64,000 nucleotides of DNA from Pseudomonas orientalis (lineage in GTDB: Bacteria > Pseudomonadota > Gammaproteobacteria > Pseudomonadales > Pseudomonadaceae). A program made the translations under genes and the position numbers. Below are positions 19,905 through 27,500 of the stretch, piece after piece (positions within the stretch are counted from its first letter, which is position 1; the number at the start of each line of letters is the position of its first letter). The notes under the pieces are model-generated. The model made no database searches. It saw only the letters and a program-made list of their open reading frames with translations, and had not been told where the DNA came from. The stretch spans positions 184,501 through 248,500 of the forward strand of contig NZ_CP018049.1 of NCBI RefSeq assembly GCF_002934065.1. Direction: 5' to 3'.

Positions 19905-19980
19905 CGGCCTAGTGATCGACGGCTAAGCTGTAAGTTCTTATCCAATTAGGGTTTATATGGCTCGCCGTCCCAGGGTTTAA
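19905..19980 (+). pseudogene. Truncated 5' end of a RAYT gene
   Basis: The sequence GGCTAAGCTGTAAGTTCTTATCC...TTAGG...ATGGCTCGCCGTCCCAGGGTT is a close match to the upstream region and first codons of the intact RAYT gene at 35448 (GGCTAAGCTGTAAACTCTTATCC...ATGGCTCGCCATCCTAGGGTT). Here the frame stops after seven codons (MARRPRV, 19957-19980). The rest of the gene is missing, and the next gene starts six bases later. Confidence 0.8.
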
Positions 19981-19986
19981 GTACGG

Positions 19987-20517
19987 ATGATAAATAAGCT
20001 GATTAGTCTTCTTTCGCCACCCTCTCAGCGAATCTTCGATAACGCGGCTTGGGCGAACTTTGAATCTGAGGGAAATCCACGATTTCCGAATGATTTCAAG
20101 CAGTTAATATCAATTTACGGATGTGGGGCAGTAGACGATTTTTTATGGATTCTAGACCCGTTTTCAAAAAATCCAAACTTGAATTTTGAAAAAATCAAAT
20201 ACTTTATAGATACATACGCTGTAATGAGGCAGGAGTTTTTGTCGGACTATCCGAGACCAGCTTACCCTGCGGAAGGTTCTTTTCTTCCTTGGGCGGTAAC
20301 GGATAATGGAGAAACTCTTGTTTGGTTAGTCAATGGAGAACCAGAGTCATGGAAAGTTGCAATTCATAGCTCGGATCAGGGGGCGGAGGAGGTCTACAAT
20401 TTTGGCTGTGTTGAGTTTCTTTTAAAGTTGCTTAGCAGAGATATTTCGTCAAAAATTTTGCCCAGTCAGTTTCCCCCTGATGATCTAGATAATCATTTCT
20501 TTAGGATTGCTGATTAG
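19987..20517 (+). CDS. Orphan SUKH-family immunity protein
   Basis: A 176-residue protein with the layout of SMI1/KNR4 (SUKH) proteins: FPNDFKQLISIYGCGAVDDF near residue 35, then LPWAVTDNGETLVWLVNGEP and a terminal FLLKLLSRDI helix. SUKH proteins neutralise varied nuclease toxins. No intact toxin precedes it; instead it follows a toxin fossil and a RAYT fossil. ATG 19987 has no good ribosome-binding site of its own, but sits 6 bases after the stop of the seven-codon RAYT remnant, so translation may be coupled to that mini-ORF. The 3' end borders a palindromic repeat and an IS4 element. Confidence 0.78.
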   Translation: MINKLISLLSPPSQRIFDNAAWANFESEGNPRFPNDFKQLISIYGCGAVDDFLWILDPFSKNPNLNFEKIKYFIDTYAVMRQEFLSDYPRPAYPAEGSFLPWAVTDNGETLVWLVNGEPESWKVAIHSSDQGAEEVYNFGCVEFLLKLLSRDISSKILPSQFPPDDLDNHFFRIAD

Positions 20518-20551
20518 GTTTATAAGGAGGGAGTAGGGGTAGAGGGAGAAG

Positions 20552-20649
20552 AAAATAGGGGGCAGACCACGGTTTGCGTTTTTTAGAGTTCAGTGAAGTT
20601 GCTCTTTAAAAATATGATTTATTTTTTGTAGAAGAATAGTGCTCAGCCC
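20552..20649. repeat. Left part of an IS-interrupted palindromic element
   Basis: AAAATAGGGGGCAGACCAC opens the unit at 20552. After removal of the IS4 element, the sequence continues to GTGCTCAGCCCCCTATTTT (ending ~21990), an inverted match to the opening. The element was therefore a complete ~107-bp palindrome-ended repeat before the IS landed near its right end. Confidence 0.8.
20641..20649. repeat. Target-site duplication, left copy
   Basis: GCTCAGCCC here is repeated exactly at 21974-21982 on the other side of the IS. Nine bases is the usual duplication for many IS4-family elements. Confidence 0.9.
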
Positions 20650-21973
20650 CTGAGGAATCCCCACAAATTTACCCTAAGCTCTGCGCTTGATGGCGCACCT
20701 CATCATGCAGAGCCCGTTCCAATATTTCCAAGTGTCCTCGGCCTCCAAAGTCTGTGCAGCTTCGCCAGTATTCCAAGCCTAGTCGCCACAATGAGAGCAC
20801 TCGCTTTTCTTTGATGCTGTTGCTTTGGTAGCGTCGTTCCAAACCGCTTTCTCGTGCCTGCAGCCCTGTTAAAAAGAGCAGGTAGTTGGCCAAAGCAGCA
20901 ATCAACAACAGCACCTCAATGCGCTTTGGACAATGGCTTCGATGCAGATTAAGGCCCAATCCCAAGTGCTCACTTTTTACGTCTCGAAAGCCTTCTTCGA
21001 TCTGCATACGGCGCTTATAAATCGCTACGACTTTTGCTGGATTCCATTCGTCTTGCTTCAGATTGCTGGCAAGCAACCAAGGCTCCCGTTCACGCCTGGC
21101 TGACTGTCGGCTGAGCTTACTTTTGGCGATTGAACCGGTCACTCGTTGATGCTTGCGGCCCTTGGCTAAGTGTCGCACACAGTACAAATCGATCAAATGA
21201 GGAGCACTGCGCGTCATCTCGACACGACCAAGCGACTTGGGGGAAGAGGTGGCCAACGCGTACAAATTCTTCACGGGAAGCCACTCACTTTCTTCACGCC
21301 GATAAAGCTCACGATTTCGTATGCGAGCCACGTAGTACCAGCCCCGTGCGGCCACTGCTTTCATCCATGGGCGCCGGAAACCTGCATCGGTAACCATCAC
21401 TGGAACACACCCATCAGGCAGTAGTTCAGCCAGTGTTTTGAGCAGGCGGCTTTGATATTGGGGGCAACCTTCGTGTTCATGAACACTTTCATAAATAGGA
21501 AATGAGCGCCCCGCCAGCGGTATCGCGGCTCTCAACAAAAACGCGTTGCCGGGAGCATTAATTCGGGACCAGTCGACCAGAATTAATGGATGCTTCATCG
21601 ACCCCAGCAACGCCCGCAGGATCACCCAGTAAAACAGCGGGCGCTCTGCTCTGAGGTGTTGATTGCCCAGTAACCGATCAACCCGCTTGATTGCATGTTT
21701 TGGGAATGCCTGACCTGGCATAAAACGTCCGAGCGCTGTCAGCGTCAGGCGGCGGCCTTGCAGTAACGAACTGACACAACTCATCAGTGTTGTCAGGCGA
21801 CGAGAGTGGATTGAAGGCAGTGCTTGAGCGAGCGCTCTGTGTAAAAATCGGATGGCCTGCATGGGTTTGGGATCTTGTTTTTGTGTGGTGCAAACCAAGT
21901 TGCCGACTCATGCAGGCTTCTTCAATAACTCCAACTTCTTGATTTTTCGTAAGAAAAATCGGGGATCCCTCAG
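20650..21973 (-). mobile_element. Complete IS4-family insertion sequence, 1324 bp
   Basis: The element is bounded by imperfect inverted ends (CTGAGGAATCCCC on the left; complement of GGGGATCCCTCAG on the right) and by exact 9-bp direct repeats. It holds one transposase gene on the minus strand. The perfect duplication and intact frame suggest a fairly recent insertion into the palindromic repeat in front of orphan module 3. Confidence 0.92.
20669..21862 (-). CDS. IS4-family transposase
   Basis: A 397-residue DDE transposase. The first acidic residue is in LILVDWSRI, the second in VMVTDAGFRR, and the last in the YREK motif of IS4 (YKRRMQIEEGFRDVK). The start ATG at 21862 gives MQAIRFLHRAL; a TTG 36 bases upstream would lengthen it without clear need. 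The frame has no break, so the enzyme may be active. The related fossil at 24674-24720 shows that this IS family visited the locus before. Confidence 0.92.
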   Translation of the reverse strand: MQAIRFLHRALAQALPSIHSRRLTTLMSCVSSLLQGRRLTLTALGRFMPGQAFPKHAIKRVDRLLGNQHLRAERPLFYWVILRALLGSMKHPLILVDWSRINAPGNAFLLRAAIPLAGRSFPIYESVHEHEGCPQYQSRLLKTLAELLPDGCVPVMVTDAGFRRPWMKAVAARGWYYVARIRNRELYRREESEWLPVKNLYALATSSPKSLGRVEMTRSAPHLIDLYCVRHLAKGRKHQRVTGSIAKSKLSRQSARREREPWLLASNLKQDEWNPAKVVAIYKRRMQIEEGFRDVKSEHLGLGLNLHRSHCPKRIEVLLLIAALANYLLFLTGLQARESGLERRYQSNSIKEKRVLSLWRLGLEYWRSCTDFGGRGHLEILERALHDEVRHQAQSLG

Positions 21974-21991
21974 GCTCAGCCCCCTATTTTG
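21974..21991. repeat. Right target duplication and right end of the palindromic element
   Basis: GCTCAGCCC (21974-21982) is the right target-site copy. The following CCTATTTTG completes the palindrome opened at 20552 and abuts directly the copied fhaB1 coding sequence that begins at TGGACGCC (about 21993). Confidence 0.85.
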
Positions 21992-24253
21992 TTGGACGCC
22001 GGCAAACAGGTCAGCCTGATCAGTGGACGAGACACTGCCCTCAAAGGCGCGCAAGTCAGCGCAGACAAAATCACCGCCACCGTGGGTCGCGACCTCACGC
22101 TGCAAAGCCTGCAGGACACCGATAACTACAAGTCCAAGCAAACGGATGTGAGTGGGGGCGTCAGCTTCGCCATCATCGGCACCGGTGGCAGTGCAAACCT
22201 GAGCATCAGCAAAAGCAAGATCGACTCCAAATACCAGAGTGTGCAGGAGCAAACCGGCCTGTTCGGCGGCAAGGGCGGCTACCAGATTGACGTGGGCAAC
22301 CATACCCAACTCGATGGCAGCGTGATCGCCAGCACGGCTACGCCGGACAAAAACCGCCTGAACACCGGTACGCTGGGCTGGAGCGTTTTAAAGAACAAGG
22401 CTGACTACACAAGCCAGTTGCAGAGCGCCAGCGTCAGCAGTGGCAGCGATGGCACCAACGCGTTCATCAGCAATATGCCCACCGGCAGCTTGGTCGGATT
22501 CAACCACGGCGACAGCGACAGCGGCACCACGTCCTCGGCCATTTCCAACGGCACCCTCAACATCCGCGACCCTGCCAAACAGCAGCAGGACGTGGCAACG
22601 CTGGGCCACGATGTTGAACACGCCAACGGCGCCATCAGCCCCATCTTCGATAAGGAGAAAGAGCAGAAACGGCTGCGGCAGGTGCAGTTGATTGCGGATA
22701 TTGGCACTCAAGCGGCGGATATCACACGCACTCAAGGTGCCATTAACGCGGCCAATGCTCAAAAAGATCCCGAAGCGATAGCGGCTGCGCGAGACAAACT
22801 TATCCGTGAGGGCAATACCCAGCCGACGGATAAAGAGATCGCCGCACAGGTGACCCGTACGGTGATGCAGCCGTACGAAACGGGGGGCGATTATCAACGT
22901 GCCGCTCAAGCGGTGACGGCAGCTTTGCAAGGACTGGCAGGCAGGGACATCGGCTCCGCCCTCGCAGGCGCGTCGGCGCCCTATCTGGCGAACATCATCA
23001 AGCAGTCAGCGCAGGACAACGATACCGCCCGAATCATGGCCCACGTGGTATTGGGTGCTGTAGTTGCACAGGCCCAAGGGAACTCGGCAGTAGCCGGCGC
23101 CGCAGGAGCTGGCACGGGGGAGTTGATTGCGGCGCATTTGTATCCGGGCATTAAAACCGAGAATTTGAGCGAGAAGCAGAAACAGACCGTATCGGCGCTT
23201 TCGACATTGGCGTCGGGCTTGGCAGGCGGGCTTGCAGGAGGTGACCTGAGCGGTGCACTTGCCGGTGCAAAGGCTGGCAACAATGCGGTTGAGAACAACT
23301 CAGTGGCTGATATTGCCAGTGCATTAGCTGAGGGTAAGACGCTTGAACAAAAAGCCGAAGAGCGCATCAACGCTGAAAACGAGCACTACAAGGAGCAAAA
23401 CTGTGCAGGACTGAGCGCAGAGGCGTGCTCGGCGCAAATGTATGCCGAGCGCCGTGAAAGCCTTGCTTATACGTTGGCGGGTGGTGCTGTTGTAATCGGA
23501 ACAGTGGCAGGAGGCATGTTGCTTGGTCCAGCCCTGTTAAATGCCTGCGGGATGAACCCAGTAGCTTGTACCGAACTGACCATAGCAGCAGCAGAGGTGC
23601 CTTTTGGTGCCGCGATGGCTGGCGGTGGGGCGTTAGGTGTGGGAGGCTTTGGCAGTCTTGGGGCGAAGGAGGTAGCTGCTACTGCGGATGCTGCTGCGGC
23701 GGCGCGGAATGTTGAAACTGTAACAGGTGGCGCTCTTGGTCCAAAAGGGACAGCAGGTGCTTCTGTTGATGGCGCAGGCGGTATTACTGTTGCGCCTAAA
23801 ACGATCCCATATGAACCAAAGGGCTCTGTTGTTTTACAAGGTGACGCCCCTGTATGCGGACCAGCCTGCGCAGCAATGACAATTACTGACAAAACGGGTG
23901 CGGCAATTAGCCTTGACAATGCAATTGGAAGCTTTGTAAACGGGGTCAGGCCGACCGGCGTTAACACTCTGGAATTATCAGATGTGATATCTAAGGCGGG
24001 GGTTAAAAATACTGTAAACACTTCAATGCTACCTGAGCAGTTAAACAAAGCACTGCAAGAAGGAACGAGTGTTATCGTTCAGGTGCCCGCTGGCCAAGGA
24101 AAACACTTCATTATTGTTGATGGTGTTAAATCTGTTGATGGCGTAAGTTACTATATGACACGAGACCCGTATGTCGGGCCAAGAGGTGTTCAGCAAGGGT
24201 TGTTAGATGGCGCAATGTCAACAGGCGTTAATGCCATTGTGATAGGGGAGTGA
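21989..24253 (+). CDS. Orphan CdiA C-terminal module 3 with papain-like peptidase toxin
   Basis: The open frame starts at a TTG at the edge of the palindromic repeat and copies FhaB1 from TLDAGKQVSLISGRD onward, so signal and TPS domains are absent. It includes the VENN motif (NAVENNS) and the same pretoxin as module 2. The unique ~190-residue end carries PVCGPACAAM (candidate nucleophile Cys), GKHFIIVDGVKS (His) and YMTRDPYVGPRGV (Asp), a papain/C39-like Cys-His-Asp order seen in papain-fold toxins. It overlaps nearly with its immunity gene. Without a proper start it is probably silent unless recombined onto fhaB1. Confidence 0.85.
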   Translation: MLDAGKQVSLISGRDTALKGAQVSADKITATVGRDLTLQSLQDTDNYKSKQTDVSGGVSFAIIGTGGSANLSISKSKIDSKYQSVQEQTGLFGGKGGYQIDVGNHTQLDGSVIASTATPDKNRLNTGTLGWSVLKNKADYTSQLQSASVSSGSDGTNAFISNMPTGSLVGFNHGDSDSGTTSSAISNGTLNIRDPAKQQQDVATLGHDVEHANGAISPIFDKEKEQKRLRQVQLIADIGTQAADITRTQGAINAANAQKDPEAIAAARDKLIREGNTQPTDKEIAAQVTRTVMQPYETGGDYQRAAQAVTAALQGLAGRDIGSALAGASAPYLANIIKQSAQDNDTARIMAHVVLGAVVAQAQGNSAVAGAAGAGTGELIAAHLYPGIKTENLSEKQKQTVSALSTLASGLAGGLAGGDLSGALAGAKAGNNAVENNSVADIASALAEGKTLEQKAEERINAENEHYKEQNCAGLSAEACSAQMYAERRESLAYTLAGGAVVIGTVAGGMLLGPALLNACGMNPVACTELTIAAAEVPFGAAMAGGGALGVGGFGSLGAKEVAATADAAAAARNVETVTGGALGPKGTAGASVDGAGGITVAPKTIPYEPKGSVVLQGDAPVCGPACAAMTITDKTGAAISLDNAIGSFVNGVRPTGVNTLELSDVISKAGVKNTVNTSMLPEQLNKALQEGTSVIVQVPAGQGKHFIIVDGVKSVDGVSYYMTRDPYVGPRGVQQGLLDGAMSTGVNAIVIGE

Positions 24254-24255
24254 TA

Positions 24256-24645
24256 ATGAATATTGGCGATATTGTTGGGCTGGAGGGCTGGCTGGTTGTT
24301 ATTGATTATAAACTTTTCCTCATTCCAGAGAACTATTCAGAAAGTTATGAAGATGGTGAAAAAATTGAAATTTCTAACCCTGAAATAATGTTTTCTGTGA
24401 TGGATGAAATCCTTCCCTTGGCCGGAGGGAAGAGCTTTATATTTCATAAGTCTAAGGTTTCAGGGGTCTTGATAGAGCTTTCGCCGATGAAGATTAAGCC
24501 AACAGCTTTATCTGTAGAGGAGAGGGGGCGTGGTTTTATTTCTATAGATATTGAGGGTGATGTTGAAAAAAATAAAGCTCGGTACGAGGACTTACTTAAG
24601 AAGAGACAGAATGTTAAGTCCGGTGACTGGCTAGATTACTTGTAG
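24256..24645 (+). CDS. Putative immunity protein of module 3
   Basis: A 129-residue protein starting two bases after the toxin stop, with GGGGAG five bases before ATG 24256 (a GTG at 24250 would overlap the toxin). It is AT-rich. The sequence (MNIGDIVGLEGWLVVIDYKL ... SGDWLDYL) has no signal peptide or membrane segment and looks like a small alpha/beta cytoplasmic protein. No family is recognised. The role is inferred from its place behind a papain-like toxin domain. Confidence 0.68.
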   Translation: MNIGDIVGLEGWLVVIDYKLFLIPENYSESYEDGEKIEISNPEIMFSVMDEILPLAGGKSFIFHKSKVSGVLIELSPMKIKPTALSVEERGRGFISIDIEGDVEKNKARYEDLLKKRQNVKSGDWLDYL

Positions 24646-24782
24646 GTGCAAAAGCAACGACGACTGCTGGGGAGCTTGCTGGCGCACCTCATCACGCAGA
24701 GCCCGCTACAATATCTACAATCAAAATAGATGTTCGGGATAGTGTGATTCAGGCTGTATCCCTGTACTAGTTAGGAACAGTT
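24646..24782 (+). pseudogene. Composite remnant: toxin fragment and IS4 transposase fossil
   Basis: An open frame running out of the immunity gene end reads LLVGAKATTTAGELAGAP and then stops after SVIQAVSLY, similar in its first residues to the fossil at 19620. Within it, 24674-24720 matches 41 of 47 bases of the 3' end of the IS4 transposase (20685-20731). On the minus strand this piece reads LxILxRALRDEVRQQA with two in-frame TAG codons, so it is a decayed transposase end. Confidence 0.5.
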
Positions 24783-25058
24783 ATGAGCAGCGGCGAAACA
24801 CTAATAGAACGATTTGTCGTCCAAGAGTTGGATGACAGCGTTCGCTCTATTTTAAAAGATGCCTTTGACGAGCGGAATCATTCCAAGAGCGTTTTGCTCA
24901 GGAAGTTTGAATTTAATTGCTTTGATGTTTCATTGGATTTTGAAAATGACATCGTTACATTGCAAAATATTCTTTCTTCTGGAGAGGGTGACGCCCTTAA
25001 TGTGCCGATGCACGATTTTATCTCCGCTTGCGGTTTGAATGTCTCTTGTAAGTTGTAG
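24783..25058 (+). CDS. Small protein, possible orphan immunity protein
   Basis: A 91-residue acidic protein (MSSGETLIERFVVQELDDSV ... FISACGLNVSCKL) with TAGGAAC before the ATG. It lacks a signal peptide or membrane helix. It is AT-rich like the immunity genes and stands behind a degraded toxin fragment, which suggests a left-over immunity gene. No family is recognised. Confidence 0.5.
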   Translation: MSSGETLIERFVVQELDDSVRSILKDAFDERNHSKSVLLRKFEFNCFDVSLDFENDIVTLQNILSSGEGDALNVPMHDFISACGLNVSCKL

Positions 25059-25248
25059 GTTTCTGGATGTTATCTGAATACTTGGTGGCTGACAGCGCTG
25101 ATGGCGTCAAGGAGTTCCTTATCGACTCAGAATCTATCAGGAACACATGCTCCGGGTGTTTTGCATGTGCATTTTTAAGTTAAAGACCCTGTGCCTGGAA
25201 AATATATTTCTAATAGTCATGTTTACCTATGCGGACTAGGATGTGAAT

Positions 25249-25452
25249 ATGTCTATCGTTCGGAAGGGTGTCATTGTCACTAGCGGATGCTCTGGCTGGA
25301 AAATTGTTGTTGTGGACGATCGTGATGGCGACACTGGCGGGTATTATCTTTACTTGAAGAAAAGTGATATTGAAGGGGCTGACTACTGGTTCGAGCATGA
25401 GGCAGGGCTTCAGGCTCAGCTAGTTGATTTTGAGGTGGAGTGGATAGTTTAG
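25249..25452 (+). CDS. Small hypothetical protein, possible orphan immunity protein
   Basis: A 67-residue protein (MSIVRKGVIVTSGCSGWKIV, then DDRDGDTGGYYLYLKKSD and an acidic tail). AGGATG precedes ATG 25249; the GTG at 25243 is an alternative. The beta-rich, acidic pattern and the surrounding orphans suggest an immunity-type protein, but no family is recognised. Sequence between 25059 and 25248 holds nothing I can name. Confidence 0.45.
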   Translation: MSIVRKGVIVTSGCSGWKIVVVDDRDGDTGGYYLYLKKSDIEGADYWFEHEAGLQAQLVDFEVEWIV

Positions 25453-25666
25453 TAAGTTTGATGAGTCTGGCCTTTAATTTGCCTTCAGTAACTCTAGAAG
25501 GCCTCGAGTTGTTTAGCCAAGCTTGTGCTGTATCGGCTCTGCCTTTAGCTGGTAGAGAGGAGTAGCTTATGATAACGACAGAAGCAATATATTAGGCGCC
25601 ATCAGCCAAATTAGGCATACAAAAACTTTCCAAACACAGCGTAATACCTAACCCAAGGAGTTATTT

Positions 25667-26212
25667 TTGAACATCCGACTACTTGCCATTTTTTCTACGT
25701 TGTTGCTCAGCGGCTGTGGTTCTACTAATCAGAAACAGCCTATACAAGAGCAGCCCTACGATCAGGCAACCTCCGCAAGGATCCGTCTTTTCGGAAACAA
25801 CGGTTTGCCCGCCGCAATCAATCCAGGACAAGGCTGCGCTTCGAGCAAAGAACCTATTTATGCCTATGGCGATACCCTTGCAGATAAGTTCAACTCCACC
25901 CTGGGCAAACACACCATACGAAGTATAGGAATGCCGGCGTCATGGAGGAGCGATCATCTGAGCTATGGCGAGTCGTACTCAGAGTTTGTTATCCCCGCAG
26001 GCGCCCCTTCTGTGGTCGTGATGAAAATGGTCACCGACCAATTCAGGTGTGTGCCAGCTCCTCAAGTATTTACTCCTGAGGCAGGTAAGGATTATGAGGC
26101 GTATCTGGACCGGCATGACTGGAGATGCGGTGGGGTGATTCGACTGCTCTCCGGTTTAGAGACGCCCGGCCCTGTCGCAGAAGTCCCATCGACTAGTTGC
26201 GCAAAACAATAG
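25667..26212 (+). CDS. Hypothetical lipoprotein
   Basis: A 181-residue protein with a lipoprotein signal peptide: hydrophobic MNIRLLAIFSTLLLSGC with lipobox LLSGC and Cys17 as the lipid-modified residue. The start is a TTG at 25667, supported by AAGGAG seven bases upstream and by the fit of the signal peptide. Mature part contains four further cysteines. No known domain is recognised. It separates the orphan modules from the fhaB2 leader. Confidence 0.65.
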   Translation: MNIRLLAIFSTLLLSGCGSTNQKQPIQEQPYDQATSARIRLFGNNGLPAAINPGQGCASSKEPIYAYGDTLADKFNSTLGKHTIRSIGMPASWRSDHLSYGESYSEFVIPAGAPSVVVMKMVTDQFRCVPAPQVFTPEAGKDYEAYLDRHDWRCGGVIRLLSGLETPGPVAEVPSTSCAKQ

Positions 26213-26336
26213 ATATCCTCCCTGAGCTTCAGCCGCTTCTCCCGAGCTCAGGTAGGCCTCCACTGACGTGGCAGCAACTGAGTCAATCTCACTCGCCCGC
26301 TGCGCCAACGCTATTCAAACCAACCCCACCCCTAAA

Positions 26337-26430
26337 TTCCGATAAGTGGGATCCAATTCACACCTTACTCGCGAACTTTTCCCCCTTTCCTTGTACTAAC
26401 TTATTCGGCGATCTGATGGCTAAGTAATGG
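26337..26430 (+). promoter_or_regulatory. Leader upstream of fhaB2, copy of the fhaC leader
   Basis: TTCCGATAAGTGGGATCC ... GATGGCTAAGTAATGGC repeats the leader at 3040-3140. From here about 140 bases lead to the fhaB2 ATG, where the first locus instead holds a complete transporter gene. The copy thus has promoter and exoprotein start joined without fhaC. Confidence 0.5.
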
Positions 26431-26552
26431 CATTTTCTCGATATGGAAATAAGAACTGACGTTCTATTTCCCGCCCGCCTGACGATCGCATGTCGACAGT
26501 AATGAGCGAGCACCCAGCGCCGGTTACTGCCGCATGTCCTTAATGCCCGCTG

Positions 26553-27500
26553 CAACGAGACTACGAAAATGGATGTTCGACAATTCGCCTTCCTGGCCCG
26601 CCAACCTTCTGCTGCCCTGAAGCCGCGAAACTCGTTCTTCGGCCTGCCCAAGCGTGGGCTGGCGTTGATCCTCGCCAACGCGCTGTTCTGGCAGCCGCTG
26701 CTGGCCCAGGCCGAGGGCATTGTGGTCAGTGCGCCGGGTACCACGGTGGGCGCGGCGGGTAATGGCGTGCCGGTGGTGAATATCGCCACGCCGAACGGCG
26801 CGGGTCTGTCTCATAACCAGTTCAAGGACTACAACGTCGGCCCCAACGGCGTGATCCTGAACAATGGCAACGGCCCTATGGTCAACACCCAACTGGGCGG
26901 GATCATTGTCGGTAACCCCAACCTCAAGGGCGGCGCGGCCAACGTCATCCTCAACGAAGTCAACGGCGGCAGCGCGAGTCAGTTGCGCGGTTATACCGAA
27001 GTGGCGGGGCAGTCGGCCAAGGTCATTGTGGCCAACCCGTACGGTGTGACGTGCAGCGGTTGCGGGTTTATCAATACGCCCAACGTGACCCTGACCACGG
27101 GTAAGCCGGTCATCGACCCGACCGGCCAGTTGAAAAGCTACCAGGTCGATGGCGGCGCCGTGACCATCGACGGCGAAGGCTTGAACGCCAGCAACGTCGA
27201 GCGCTTCGACATCATCACCCGCTCGGCCAAGATCAACGCTCAGATCAACGCCCGCGAACTCAACGTCATCGCCGGGCGCAACGACGTCGATGCGCAAAGC
27301 CTGAAAACCACCGTGCGCGCCGATGACGGCAGCGCCAAACCCGAACTGGCGATCGACTCGTCGGCCCTGGGCGGCATGTACGCCGGCGCGATCAAGCTGG
27401 TGGGCACCGAGGCCGGTGTGGGCGTGAAGCTCGACGGTACGCTCGCCGCCAGTGGTGGCGATATCCAGCTCGACGCCAACGGCCGCCTGAGCATGGCGCA
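26553..27500 (+). repeat. Duplicated 5' end of the exoprotein genes, copy 2
   Basis: Near-identical to 5083-6030 of fhaB1, covering the sequence just before the ATG, the signal peptide and the TPS domain. Differences are mostly silent or conservative (NAFFG to NSFFG, QQYNV to KDYNV, CAGC to CSGC). Confidence 0.85.

Noticed and set aside
21130..21424. Plus-strand frames inside the IS4 element
   Set aside because: They lie opposite the intact transposase and show no motif.
26197..26427. A 76-codon frame between the lipoprotein gene and fhaB2
   Set aside because: It overlaps the lipoprotein end and the conserved leader, has unremarkable low-complexity content and no ribosome-binding site.
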